From the NCBI RefSeq assembly GCF_000317895.1, contig NC_019567.1, forward strand, positions 2,914,001 through 2,978,000: 64,000 bases of DNA, in the 5' to 3' direction. Numbering within the stretch: position 1 is the stretch's first letter; each line of letters opens with the position of its first letter. The notes under the pieces were generated by a model, which was not told the origin of the DNA, ran no database searches, and saw only the letters and a program-made list of their open reading frames with translations. Below, one piece after another: positions 9,425-18,721 of the stretch. Origin of the DNA: Bdellovibrio bacteriovorus str. Tiberius (GTDB lineage Bacteria; Bdellovibrionota; Bdellovibrionia; Bdellovibrionales; Bdellovibrionaceae). A program made the translations under genes and the position numbers.

Positions 9425-10846
9425 TTAGGGAATCTCCACTTTCGTGGTGTTGTCATAGGCTTTCAACAGCTCCCCGGCCCGATAGTCGGTCATCTCGGCT
9501 TCGCCTGCCTGAGCCTTAAGCAGGGCTTCGCGGAAGGAGTCATTCAGAATCTGCAGGTCACGCAAAGCCGCACTGGCATTGTAACCATGCAAAACCGCCT
9601 GCACGGCCTGGGTCTGAATCTTGTTCTGCAAAGCCTTCGGGTTTTCATGAATCAGGGCGACATTTTCATAATAGTCAGCATTGATGCTGTAGCCTTCGTT
9701 ACGATAAGCACAAGACAGCAGACGCGCATACGCCGTCTGTTCCGCATTCAGCAGATACTGCGCGCGCAGCGAATTTATTTCAGCCTTCGCCAGGGCGTGT
9801 TTGGATTGACAGACAGATTGGATGCGCGGGCTTAGGGACTTGCCTTCAAACAAATAGTTCTGACGACTGTCCATCTGAACCTGAACACAAGATGCATTGG
9901 AGCCGCACGCCGCATGCAGGCGCTGCACGACTCTAAAGAAACGATAGGCATTAAAAAGTCCTGCCTTGTTTTTTTCAGAATACAGACTGTGGAAAGAACG
10001 AATCGCCGTTCTTTTAATCAGAGCTTCAACTTGCGCACGGGACAAAGACGGAATCAAAGCCCTGGCATTGGCGATAGAGCCGGAAATCAACGGCGTGGCC
10101 CCGCTGGTTTCACCAAACAGAATTTCCTGGCCGTTGCCGTCAATCGCCGCCTGGTATTCATCAGCCGGTGCCAGAATATCCAGCTGGTCCGATTCCTGGG
10201 AAGACAGTGTTTGCAGACCCCGCGGAGAATAAGAACCCACGCTGATCACCGGAGCCACTCGTTCGTGCTCGACGATTTCACTGGGATGATCATTACCCGC
10301 CGCCATCACCCAGATAATACCCATCTGATCGACTTCGGTGGCAAGCTCCAGCACAGACTCGGACGTCCAGCCCATGGAATTGGAAATCACCTGCGGCTTT
10401 ACCGGAAGTTCTTTAAGCTCTCGAACAGCCCCAAAGTAAAATACGGCCGGGGACACTTTTTTAAGCTGTACATAGTTCACAAATTCAGAGACTGAAACCA
10501 TCCCCTTGCCATTGATCAACGCAGCCACGCTGGTGCCGTGATGCCCTTTGATCGGACGATTCCCGTTCATGGCGCGATCCACCGGGATATCGAAGGCCAG
10601 ATTGATATGCTCTTTTTCAAAACCAACATCATACACGGCCATCGGAACACGCGGCAGATTCGGCATCTGGCGCATTTCTTCTTTCACCAGATCAGCACCG
10701 ATGTATTCCTGTGCCCAGTAAGGCGTCAAACGCCCATCTTCGACGAGCAAAGGCTGGCGTTTTTCAAGCTCCACGAATGCCCCGGCCTGGATGGTATTGA
10801 AAAGCACCATAACACAAGCGAGAATGTGGATTTTTTGATTTCTCAT
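9425..10846 (-). CDS. Secreted subtilisin-like serine protease (S8), copy 2
   Basis: 473 residues from the ATG at 10846, chosen because the signal peptide begins there (Met-Arg-Asn-Gln-Lys, hydrophobic core, cleavage near residue 22) and GGGGGC precedes it. The triad is Asp73 (V-Y-D-V-G), His103 (H-H-G-T-S) and Ser248 (E-T-S-G-A-T-P), with Asn185 in A-A-G-N. It is clearly paralogous to the next gene along its entire length, including the C-terminal helical extension and its cysteines. The stop of this gene and the start of the next are adjacent, so they should be cotranscribed. The pair arose by tandem duplication. Confidence 0.9.
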   Translation of the reverse strand: MRNQKIHILACVMVLFNTIQAGAFVELEKRQPLLVEDGRLTPYWAQEYIGADLVKEEMRQMPNLPRVPMAVYDVGFEKEHINLAFDIPVDRAMNGNRPIKGHHGTSVAALINGKGMVSVSEFVNYVQLKKVSPAVFYFGAVRELKELPVKPQVISNSMGWTSESVLELATEVDQMGIIWVMAAGNDHPSEIVEHERVAPVISVGSYSPRGLQTLSSQESDQLDILAPADEYQAAIDGNGQEILFGETSGATPLISGSIANARALIPSLSRAQVEALIKRTAIRSFHSLYSEKNKAGLFNAYRFFRVVQRLHAACGSNASCVQVQMDSRQNYLFEGKSLSPRIQSVCQSKHALAKAEINSLRAQYLLNAEQTAYARLLSCAYRNEGYSINADYYENVALIHENPKALQNKIQTQAVQAVLHGYNASAALRDLQILNDSFREALLKAQAGEAEMTDYRAGELLKAYDNTTKVEIP

Positions 10847-10971
10847 AGCAAGCCCCCTGTGGGACTTAACAATGCACTCGGCATGCCCGCCCAGAGTCAC
10901 CAGAGGCTGATCCAGACACCGATGCTGTCTAGGCCCCTGAAACCCGGCAGGATTTGTCACTGGGAAATGTC

Positions 10972-12828
10972 TCAGGTCGAGACAGAAGGAAATACCAACT
11001 TCACTGTCGTACCCGAGGCCTGGCTGACTGAATGATGAACCGAAGACACTTCCACCTGACCGCCGAACAGCTGCATATATTCAGCAATCAATGAGGTGCC
11101 AAAGCCGGTGCCTTCTTCGTTGCCGGTGCCCTTATGGGAAAACAGTTTGTTTCGATTGAACAAAAGGTGCACTTCATTGGGATGAATGCCCATTCCCTGA
11201 TCCCGGATTTCAAGCACCACAGAATCACCCTGCCGCTGAGCCAACAGGCGGATTTCCCGACCCGGCTCGCAGAACTTGATGCTGTTGGAAAGAACATTGG
11301 AAAGAACCTGATTGACCAGCGCAGAACGATCCGCCCGCACGCAAAGATCATTTTCGATTTCCACTTCGATCAGCAGCTCTTTTTCCTCAATCTGCCACGA
11401 ATAATGATTCACAGCCTCCCAGCATGCCGAAACCAGTTCCACCAGTTGCATTTCGGCGTTCTGCTTGAACACGTGGTAAACTTCTTCCTGACGAACAGAT
11501 TTCAGAATCTGATTTAATTTGTTAGTAGACTTGTTGATGCGATCCAGGTGCGCGTCCGCCGCCTTGGCATTGACATGATCTTTCAGCATTTCTGAATGAT
11601 ACAAAAGACCCGAAACCGTGTTGGCCACATCATGAGAAAGCACACGCACCAGACGGTGATAGCGTTCCTTGTCCACGGCCGCCTGCTGGGCCAGACGCTT
11701 TTCTTCGTCCAGCACGCGGATTTTATAAGCCAGCCCCAACGACAGCACGATCATTTCACCCAAATTCGCCAACAGCAGTGAATACTGGGTGTAGATGTTG
11801 CCCGTGATAAAACCATGGATGGAGGCAAACCAGATAAAGGTTCCGATCAACACCACCAGCCAGCTCATCAGGAAATACGACGCCAGTCTGTGACCATAGC
11901 GAATCAACGAATAAAAACCGCAGAAGATAAAGAACAGGATCGCCGAGCCGATCGAAATATCAATCAGGTACCCCAGAAAGAACAAACCCCGGTAGGTCGG
12001 CGCAAACAAGCTTCCCACCATTGTCACCAGCGACAAGCCAGCAAACAGGCGAAGTCCCCAATACCCGACCGAGAATTCTTTTTTAATGCTTAAGAAGCGT
12101 TCAACGAACAAGCTGGCTGAAAAAAGACTGACAGACGAAAAGAACATCAGATAGTTCGAAAAAACAAACCTGCTGTTCGGAAGCAGATAGCTGTCAAAAA
12201 CCCCGTGCAACACCAGCGCCGTCACTCCGAAGCTTGCCGCAAACAGTGAATAGCTTAAGTGGTCCTTCTGCGTGGTGAACAGGCCCAGCAGAAAATTGTA
12301 CACGACCAGCGAAAAGATCCCGCCCAGATAGAAATAGAAAATTGTGCGCGACAGATCGTCCTGATGCTCAAGCTCCGCGGCGTCCGCCAAAAAGACACGC
12401 GTATTTAAAGCGTGATGTGAATCCCGTTTGATAAAATAAGTGGCGGATTCACCGGGTGCAAGCTCAATGGGAAATGCCCCAAAGCGGCTTTGAAATGCCC
12501 GCTCAGCCATTGGCAGCCCGGGCCCGGAAGCCCATTGCGAGGTCTCGCCCTGCTTCTGCAAATACAGGCGCCCCATCAGCGGAGCATCGAAGTAAAGCAC
12601 TTTTGATTGAACAGCGCTCTGCTCGTTGTGCAAAGAAATCTTAAACCACTGATCCTGTTCGGTGTAACCCCGGGACAGTTCTTTGGCTCCCGGGGGGTGA
12701 AACTGCACCGCTGCGGGACTCTTGACACTGGCAGCGGTTTCTCCCATTTGCACCTGGCTGGTGATATCAGTCACCGCCGCCTGGGCCTGGAACGCAAATA
12801 AAATAAGGAACGTACAGATGGAACGAAT
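10972..12828 (-). CDS. 7TMR-DISM sensor histidine kinase, probable ATT start
   Basis: About 618 residues. A periplasmic 7TMR-DISM sensing domain (about 25-170) is followed by seven membrane segments (about 190-390), a dimerisation domain with the phospho-His in L-S-H-D-V-A-N, and an ATPase domain with G-I-H-P-N and G-T-G-F-G-T-S motifs. There is no ATG or GTG before the signal peptide. A GTG at 12774 would remove it. Reading upstream gives Arg-Ser-Ile-Cys, a hydrophobic run and an A-Q-A cleavage site, preceded by ATT at 12826-12828 with GGAG six bases before it. ATT initiation is therefore likely. No response regulator is adjacent. Confidence 0.8.
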   Translation of the reverse strand: MRSICTFLILFAFQAQAAVTDITSQVQMGETAASVKSPAAVQFHPPGAKELSRGYTEQDQWFKISLHNEQSAVQSKVLYFDAPLMGRLYLQKQGETSQWASGPGLPMAERAFQSRFGAFPIELAPGESATYFIKRDSHHALNTRVFLADAAELEHQDDLSRTIFYFYLGGIFSLVVYNFLLGLFTTQKDHLSYSLFAASFGVTALVLHGVFDSYLLPNSRFVFSNYLMFFSSVSLFSASLFVERFLSIKKEFSVGYWGLRLFAGLSLVTMVGSLFAPTYRGLFFLGYLIDISIGSAILFFIFCGFYSLIRYGHRLASYFLMSWLVVLIGTFIWFASIHGFITGNIYTQYSLLLANLGEMIVLSLGLAYKIRVLDEEKRLAQQAAVDKERYHRLVRVLSHDVANTVSGLLYHSEMLKDHVNAKAADAHLDRINKSTNKLNQILKSVRQEEVYHVFKQNAEMQLVELVSACWEAVNHYSWQIEEKELLIEVEIENDLCVRADRSALVNQVLSNVLSNSIKFCEPGREIRLLAQRQGDSVVLEIRDQGMGIHPNEVHLLFNRNKLFSHKGTGNEEGTGFGTSLIAEYMQLFGGQVEVSSVHHSVSQASGTTVKLVFPSVST

Positions 12829-12941
12829 GGGTGGCTCCGAAACATGTCAATTGACGCTAGTTTAGTTGCTTTAACGAAATAGCAGCCAAGGATTGCAAGT
12901 TCAAGCTAAGCCTCGGTCAAGACTATTACAATCCCGCCACA

Positions 12942-14639
12942 CTAAGAAGATGCGTGCTTATAACTGCGATACTTCGGATACCAATAGTTCTTATCGATCA
13001 ACACCAAAAGCTCTTCATCAGAAACTTTCATCGCCACATCGTCGGCCTGCGCCGCTTTCGCCACAGCGAAGGCAATCGTGCGAGAAACCTTTTCGATCTG
13101 CGAAAGTTCCGGCAACAATGCCCCTTTGCCATTCTGGGCCAGCGGCGAGCAATCCGCCAAGGCACTGCTGGCAGCCATCAGCATCGAGTCCGTCACACGA
13201 CGAGCACCGCACGCCAATACGCCCAGACCGATTCCCGGGAAGATGTAAGAGTTATTACACTGAGCAACGGGGTAAATCTGATCATTCATATGCACCGGCA
13301 TAAACGGACTTCCCGTCGCCACCAGAGCTTTGCCATCCGTCCAGCGCAGAATATCCGCCGGAGTCGCTTCCACCCGAGAGGTTGGATTCGACAACGGCAT
13401 CACAATTGGATGTTCGCAGTGGCTTTGCATGGTGCGGATGACTTCTTCGGTGAACAGACCCGGTTGCGCAGAAACACCAATCAGAATTGTCGGCTTGGCA
13501 TTGCGAACCGTATCCAGCAACGAGATCTCTTCGTTGGTGATATCCCACGCCGACAAGGTTTCCATTTTTTGCACCAGTGGACTTTGGAACTCAAGCAAGT
13601 TAGGCATCTTGTCCGTCAACAGACCGAAGCGATCCACCATGAACACCTGCTTGCGGGCTTGTTCATCACTGAGCCCTTCTTGTTTCATTTCCGCGATGAT
13701 CTGTTCGGCGATACCACACCCTGCGGAACCTGCCCCCAGGAAAGCCACACGCTGATCACGCAGGCGTCCGCCATTGGCGCGGCTGGCAGCAATCAGGCAG
13801 CCCACGGTCACCGCGGCCGTGCCCTGAATATCATCATTGAAACTGCAGATCTCATCGCGATAGCGCTTCAGGATCGGCGAAGCATTTTTCTGAGCGAAGT
13901 CTTCAAACTGCAACAGCACATCCGGCCAGCGGCGTTTCACCGCCTGCACGAAGGCATCGACAAAGTCTTCATACTCCTGACCTGTCACACGCGGCTGGCG
14001 CCAGCCCATATACAACGGATCATTGATCAAAGCCTGATTGTTCGTGCCCACATCCAGCACCACCGGCAAAGTGTACGCCGGACTGACACCACCGCACGCG
14101 GTGTACAGGGAAAGTTTGCCGATCGGAATGCCCATGCCACCGATGCCCTGATCCCCCAGGCCCAGGATGCGCTCGCCATCGGTCACGACGATGACTTTGA
14201 CTTTTTGTTTGGTCACGTTGCGAAGCATTTCGTCGATACGGTCTTTGTTCGGATAGGAAATAAACAGACCGCGCGAAGCACGATAGGTTTCAGAGAAATG
14301 TTCGCAGGCTTCACCCACCACCGGCGTGTAAATGATTGGCATCATTTCGGTCAGATGATTCACCACCAGGTGATAGAACAGTGTTTCGTTGGTGTCCTGC
14401 AGATTGCGCAGATAGACGTGTTTGTCGATATCGGCTTTCAGCAGACGATACTGGGAATACACACGCTCGGCTTGTTCTTCGATGGTTTCGATGGTCTGAG
14501 GCACCAGGCCGTGCAGATTTAAATGCGTGCGCTCTTCTTCGGAAAAGGCACTGCCTTTGTTCAGCAAAGACATCTCAAGCAGGACAGTTCCAGAGTACGG
14601 AATATAAACAGGGCGCGCGTATTTATTGTCGGTTTCCAC
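12942..14639 (-). CDS. maeA: NAD-type malic enzyme (malate dehydrogenase, decarboxylating)
   Basis: 565 residues, the length of the large MaeA/SfcA class. It oxidatively decarboxylates malate to pyruvate. Visible signatures are the Y-T-P-V-V-G-E motif with the catalytic Tyr, the [14 protein letters not shown] segment, metal ligands around F-N-D-D-I-Q-G-T, and an NAD-binding G-A-G-S-A-G loop. The start is a GTG at 14639 with a GAGG site seven bases upstream. It fits a lifestyle in which amino acids from prey feed the TCA cycle, as does the aspartase at 38.4 kb. Confidence 0.95.
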   Translation of the reverse strand: METDNKYARPVYIPYSGTVLLEMSLLNKGSAFSEEERTHLNLHGLVPQTIETIEEQAERVYSQYRLLKADIDKHVYLRNLQDTNETLFYHLVVNHLTEMMPIIYTPVVGEACEHFSETYRASRGLFISYPNKDRIDEMLRNVTKQKVKVIVVTDGERILGLGDQGIGGMGIPIGKLSLYTACGGVSPAYTLPVVLDVGTNNQALINDPLYMGWRQPRVTGQEYEDFVDAFVQAVKRRWPDVLLQFEDFAQKNASPILKRYRDEICSFNDDIQGTAAVTVGCLIAASRANGGRLRDQRVAFLGAGSAGCGIAEQIIAEMKQEGLSDEQARKQVFMVDRFGLLTDKMPNLLEFQSPLVQKMETLSAWDITNEEISLLDTVRNAKPTILIGVSAQPGLFTEEVIRTMQSHCEHPIVMPLSNPTSRVEATPADILRWTDGKALVATGSPFMPVHMNDQIYPVAQCNNSYIFPGIGLGVLACGARRVTDSMLMAASSALADCSPLAQNGKGALLPELSQIEKVSRTIAFAVAKAAQADDVAMKVSDEELLVLIDKNYWYPKYRSYKHASS

Positions 14640-14799
14640 GAATAATCCTCAAGTAAAGGAAGGGTCGTTATGAGCATGAACCTACTCCTTGCCCGCCCTA
14701 TAGGCAAGCAATGGCCCTTGCATAATTTACCCAGTGAAATTCGTAAAAACCCGCCCCCTGCCCTTGCCAAACTGCAGCCAGAGGACTATGCATGGGTCC

Positions 14800-15279
14800 A
14801 TGAGAAAAAGCCTTCTGTTATCTTTGTTTGGCCTGTTGTTTTCTGCTCAAAGCTTCGCGGCAGTGTTGCATTTTTACAGCAACCCCCGCGTGCCACAGCC
14901 ACTGTTCCACGTAACTCTGGAATACAAGTCTTATGTGTACGAAGCCGACACCCGTGAAGGCGGCCGCCGTGTGCCTGCCCACCACCTGCCTGCCGGCCAC
15001 ATTCGCGTCGAAATCCCGGATGAGCTGGTTAACGAACAGGCTTTGCTGGGGCAAATGGGACTGCCATTTGATTATAATTTCGTCTGGGACAACCAGAAGA
15101 CGTATTGCTCCAAACTGGTGGGAATTGCCCTGAACATGAAGCCCCTGCCAATGAGCTTCGCCGGGACCCACTATGTGAAATATTATCCGGACTGGATTCA
15201 TCGCAATGATCCCGGAATTTCTCCGGATCAGATTCTTGAATTCGGCCTTGAACACGGCCTTCAGATTTACCCTCAGTAG
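14800..15279 (+). CDS. Exported protein resembling permuted papain-like (YiiX/C92) enzymes
   Basis: 159 residues from the ATG at 14800; an ATG at 14788 with GAGG close by is an alternative. A Sec signal peptide ends near S-F-A-A (residue 20). The mature protein has an early His in an F-H-V-T-L-E-Y strand and a later T-Y-C-S-K-L-V segment after an acidic-aromatic stretch. This matches the order His, then Tyr-Cys-Ser-Glu/Lys-Leu-Val, of permuted NlpC/P60 proteins of the YiiX group. The family includes amidases and lipid-linked hydrolases, and the substrate here is unknown. Family assignment is from motif memory only. Confidence 0.55.
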   Translation: MRKSLLLSLFGLLFSAQSFAAVLHFYSNPRVPQPLFHVTLEYKSYVYEADTREGGRRVPAHHLPAGHIRVEIPDELVNEQALLGQMGLPFDYNFVWDNQKTYCSKLVGIALNMKPLPMSFAGTHYVKYYPDWIHRNDPGISPDQILEFGLEHGLQIYPQ

Positions 15280-15281
15280 CT

Positions 15282-15554
15282 TTAAAGCAACATTCCCGAC
15301 TCTTCGGGATGTTTGCTAAACCAGTGCGCCACATACGGACAGGTCGGGATGACTTTCACCCCTTCCTGTTTGGCAAAATCCAGAGCCGCTCGCACCAGCT
15401 TATCCCCCAGGTTCTGACCTCGCGCCGCTTCCGGCACCACAGTGGAATAAAGATCCAACGCATTGTTTCGGCCCCGGCGATACGAAAGAACACCTTCCCC
15501 GGCTCCGGGGATTGCCAGCACGAATTTGTCATTCAGTCTGTTTTCCACTTTCAT
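15282..15554 (-). CDS. Small GNAT-type N-acetyltransferase (NATD1/YjdJ-like)
   Basis: 90 residues, a typical length for the minimal GCN5-related family with only the acetyl-CoA core. The beta4 strand and loop appear as L-D-L-Y-S-T-V-V-P-E-A-A-R-G-Q-N-L-G, giving the acyl-CoA-binding R-G-x-x-L-G pattern. It ends with the C-P-Y-V-A-H-W-F segment common to this subfamily. The acceptor substrate is unknown. It is divergent from the YceI gene across a region containing an inverted repeat, so the two may share a regulator. Confidence 0.85.
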   Translation of the reverse strand: MKVENRLNDKFVLAIPGAGEGVLSYRRGRNNALDLYSTVVPEAARGQNLGDKLVRAALDFAKQEGVKVIPTCPYVAHWFSKHPEESGMLL

Positions 15555-15608
15555 ATAGTCTCCTTATACGGACCATCTTATCTTGAAACAAGGTCCCAAG
15601 ATAGTTCC

Positions 15609-15635
15609 ATATTTGCAACAATATATTGCAGATAT
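15609..15635. promoter_or_regulatory. Operator-like inverted repeat between divergent GNAT and YceI genes
   Basis: Ten-base arms ATATTTGCAA (15609-15618) and TTGCAGATAT (15626-15635) match at nine of ten positions around a 7-base spacer. It lies 54 bases upstream of the GNAT start and 75 upstream of the YceI start. TGCAA/TTGCA dyads of this size suit a dimeric repressor of the MarR or TetR type, but no such regulator gene is in the window. Confidence 0.5.
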
Positions 15636-15710
15636 GTCTCCTTACGCAACAATCCAGACCGTGGCAGGATGAATCCATAACGAACACTCATCCCCTTGAA
15701 GGAGGAACTT

Positions 15711-16244
15711 ATGACAACTACCAAATGGAACATCGACCCTATGCACTCCAGCGCAAACTTCACGATCAAACACATGATGATTGCGAAAGTTCACGGCGGT
15801 TTTGAAAAACTGACTGGCAGCCTTTCTTTGGATTCATCCGACATTACCAGATCTTCGATTGAAGCTGTGATCGATGCATCCAGCATCAACACCCGTGAAG
15901 CCCAGCGCGACACCCACTTGAAAAGTGCTGACTTCTTTGATGTTGAAAAATATCCGACCCTGAATTTCAAATCCACGAAAGTGGAAAAAGATGGCGACGA
16001 CCTGAAGGTCACCGGAGACTTGACCATTCATGGCATCACCAAGGAAGTGGTTCTGGCCGTGGAAGGCCCGACTGCTGAAATGAAAGACCCGTATGGAAAT
16101 ATCAAAATCGGGATTTCTGCGACGACCAAAATCAAACGCAAAGACTTTGGCTTAAGCTGGAATGCGGCTTTGGAAGCCGGTGGCGTGCTGGTCGGTGACG
16201 ACGTCAGCATCTCTTTGGATGTCCAGTTCGCGAAACAGGTTTAA
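15711..16244 (+). CDS. YceI family protein
   Basis: 177 residues from the ATG at 15711, which has a strong GGAGGA site. The YceI lipocalin-like barrel is recognisable from the N-terminal W-N-I-D-P-x-H-S-S segment, the A-x-I-D-A-S-S-I-N-T strand, the R-D-x-H-L-K-S-A-D-F-F-D motif and the L-T-I-H-G-I-T-K segment. The family binds isoprenoid or other amphiphilic molecules. Many relatives are periplasmic, but no signal peptide is visible here, so this copy should be cytoplasmic. Probably regulated through the dyad just upstream. Confidence 0.92.
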   Translation: MTTTKWNIDPMHSSANFTIKHMMIAKVHGGFEKLTGSLSLDSSDITRSSIEAVIDASSINTREAQRDTHLKSADFFDVEKYPTLNFKSTKVEKDGDDLKVTGDLTIHGITKEVVLAVEGPTAEMKDPYGNIKIGISATTKIKRKDFGLSWNAALEAGGVLVGDDVSISLDVQFAKQV

Positions 16245-16266
16245 TTAATTAAAAACGGAAGGGCCT

Positions 16267-16908
16267 TTAAGCAAGATTGCGCTTCAGGGCCCAGACGCTG
16301 ATTTCAACCGCGTTTGACAGATTCAGCTTTCTCATCACATTGGTTTTGTGAGTTTTGATGGTGTGTTCAGAACACTCCAGACATGCAGCCACTTCTTTGT
16401 TGGTTTTGCCTTGCGCGATCATGCGCACGACTTCCAGCTCACGCGGAGTCAGCACATTCGTCAGGCGTGGTTCTTCCATGACCTTTTCAAGAGCCGGGCA
16501 AAGATAGTGTTTGTCCTGGATCAGGGATTTCACCGCGTCCTCAAGAACATCCATGGCAGAAACTTTCGACAACAACACCTTCACACCCAGTCGCTGATAC
16601 TGGGCAAGGGTTTCAGCATCTTCACACTGAGTGACCAGCATGAACTTCAGATCCGGACGTGCGGAAGATGCCATCGTCAGAAGCTCCAGACCGGACTGAC
16701 CTGGCAGCATGTGATCAAGCACCACATAATTCACATCAAGACTTTTCAGATTTTGCATGGCGGAAGCCACAGTGGAAGCTTCACCCAGACACTGTATCTT
16801 TGCAGACAAAGAAGTCAGAGCCACACGCAGCCCATGACGGGTCACCGGATGGTCATCAACAATAAAAAACGATACAGGACTTTGAAGTGTGTTCTCTAGT
16901 GTGCTCAT
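16267..16908 (-). CDS. NarL/LuxR-type response regulator
   Basis: 213 residues. A receiver domain (about 12-130) has the acidic pair in I-V-D-D-H and a phospho-Asp in V-V-L-D-H-M-L-P-G. The LuxR-type helix-turn-helix (about 148-210) shows L-T-P-R-E-L-E-V and T-N-K-E-V-A, with T-V/I-K-T-H. It starts 34 bases after the stop of the histidine kinase gene upstream and is almost surely its partner. Its regulon cannot be inferred. Confidence 0.93.
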   Translation of the reverse strand: MSTLENTLQSPVSFFIVDDHPVTRHGLRVALTSLSAKIQCLGEASTVASAMQNLKSLDVNYVVLDHMLPGQSGLELLTMASSARPDLKFMLVTQCEDAETLAQYQRLGVKVLLSKVSAMDVLEDAVKSLIQDKHYLCPALEKVMEEPRLTNVLTPRELEVVRMIAQGKTNKEVAACLECSEHTIKTHKTNVMRKLNLSNAVEISVWALKRNLA

Positions 16909-16942
16909 GCTTTACCAACTATTCTCTGCTCAGAGTAACAGG

Positions 16943-18658
16943 TCAACCAAATAACGGCAATTGTACACGGACCAGAGTCCCTTCTCCCTCTGAAGATTCT
17001 ATGATGAGCACACCCCCCATTTGGGTGATAAAGTCTTTTGTAAAATGAAGACCGATGCCGAACCCCCCGCCAGTGGCCATTGACGCGGCTTTGGAACTGA
17101 ACAGTTCATCAATCAATTCCTGCGACATCCCAAGTCCATAATCCTGAATATTCAGCTCGATGTGACGTTCAAGCTTTTGACCGGTCACACGCACCACACC
17201 TTCACGCGGACTAAAACGAATGGCATTTGAAAGAATATTGCGAACAACGGCCTCCAACACTTTGCCTGATCCCGAAAGATGGACTTCATGCTCAGGCAGA
17301 TCTTTGTGCAGTTGAATATTCTTTTGCATAAGCTGCGGTGACAACTGCTCGATCGCAGCATTCACGCGGCCGTTGAAATCGATACTGCGCTGACTTTCAT
17401 CTTCATGGCTCCAGGCCAGAACATCACGCAACAGATTCATGGATGACTTGTTCGCATCACGAACCTTTTGCAGGGACTCCACCGGGGTTTGATCCCCGCT
17501 TTGTTTCATCTGATTGATGACTCCGGAAAGCAGCAGCTGCACGCCGGAAAGCGAACCCGTCAGGTCGTGGGACAGCACGGTCTGCACCTTGCGGCTGAAG
17601 CGGGTCATCTGCAGAATCTGGGCATTCAGCTCGCGCAGAGTGCGGTTGCTTTCCTCCAGATCCGTCACATCCATCAACACATAGATCTTAGCGGTTTCAG
17701 GCCCCTTGGTCATGTGCACCGTGTGTTCGACAATTCGGAAGGATCGGCTGGCATACTCAAAGGATTCTTCACCCGCAATAATTTCGCGTATCACGGGAAT
17801 CTGGGAGGCTCTTTGCCCAAAGTCGGTCGCGCCCAGATCCAGCACCTTTTTCGCGGCCTGATTGCAGTCCCAGAACTCGCCATGGGTGTTCAGCACGATG
17901 ATCGGATTAGGCAGGTGATCAAACACACTTCTTTGCGCCAGGGTGCTGATTTCCAGAAGATCCCCGCGAACCGCGGCATAGTTCAATGCCAGCATCGAAG
18001 GCCAAATCCCGGCGACGGTCAATTGGGTAAATTGCGGCTGAAGTTTAAAAACGGTCTGCCCCAGAACTTCGGCCCCCACTGGAATCACACTTGCCAGAAA
18101 CATGTAAAACGCATGCCAGCGGCGCGGGCCTTTCTTGGTGGCCAGCACCCAGAAATAAATCAGGTACAGAACCAGAATCCAGAAGAACGAGTACATCAAA
18201 TTGGTTTTTTGCAGCGGACTGCGGTCAAAGATAGGAAGACCTTCAAAACCCTCGACCAAGCGGAAGTTAAAGAAGATCCAGTCTTTCGCAAAAGGAAAAC
18301 CCAGCATCGAGATAAGATTCGCCGCGATCACGACTGAAGGAAGCACATACAGAATCCACTGCCAGCGCCTGATTTTTTCCCACACATTCGGAAGGAAGAT
18401 GGCAGTTCCCACTAGCACCCAGGTCACACACAAGGGTGGCAAAATCAGCTGGCGCAAATGAGTCATGAAGATTTTAACGGCCATGTCATCAATCACCAGA
18501 ACGGTGATGATTGAAAAGGACCAGACAGCATAGGTTATCTGAATGCTCAGAATCATCCGATGCAGCAGCTGTCGGCGATACGGCCACAGATAACAACTTA
18601 AGACCGTACAAACCGAAAACGTCAGCATCAATGAGAGGAACACCAGAAGAAATACCAT
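16943..18658 (-). CDS. Membrane sensor histidine kinase with N-terminal 7TM domain and PAS
   Basis: 571 residues. Seven predicted membrane helices (about 1-235) resemble the N-terminal 7TM kinase module. A PAS-like domain (about 245-330, with the I-I-V-L-N-T-H-G-E-F segment), a dimerisation domain with phospho-His in L-S-H-D-L-T-G-S and an ATPase domain follow; the ATPase has N-A-I-R-F-S, D-Y-G-L-G-M and G-F-G-I-G-L motifs. It probably phosphorylates the LuxR-type regulator encoded just downstream. The sensed ligand is unknown. Confidence 0.92.
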   Translation of the reverse strand: MVFLLVFLSLMLTFSVCTVLSCYLWPYRRQLLHRMILSIQITYAVWSFSIITVLVIDDMAVKIFMTHLRQLILPPLCVTWVLVGTAIFLPNVWEKIRRWQWILYVLPSVVIAANLISMLGFPFAKDWIFFNFRLVEGFEGLPIFDRSPLQKTNLMYSFFWILVLYLIYFWVLATKKGPRRWHAFYMFLASVIPVGAEVLGQTVFKLQPQFTQLTVAGIWPSMLALNYAAVRGDLLEISTLAQRSVFDHLPNPIIVLNTHGEFWDCNQAAKKVLDLGATDFGQRASQIPVIREIIAGEESFEYASRSFRIVEHTVHMTKGPETAKIYVLMDVTDLEESNRTLRELNAQILQMTRFSRKVQTVLSHDLTGSLSGVQLLLSGVINQMKQSGDQTPVESLQKVRDANKSSMNLLRDVLAWSHEDESQRSIDFNGRVNAAIEQLSPQLMQKNIQLHKDLPEHEVHLSGSGKVLEAVVRNILSNAIRFSPREGVVRVTGQKLERHIELNIQDYGLGMSQELIDELFSSKAASMATGGGFGIGLHFTKDFITQMGGVLIIESSEGEGTLVRVQLPLFG

Positions 18659-18721
18659 TGTTTAAAATTCTAACCATGGTATCAAGGCTGCGCAAATTCA
18701 TTGAAAGCTGACGCTAAGGGC

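Noticed and set aside
12954-14522. Long open frame (522 codons) on the plus strand opposite malic enzyme
   Set aside because: Its translation is rich in His, Arg and Gln with no recognisable domains, and the opposite strand codes a fully conserved malic enzyme; it is a codon-bias shadow.
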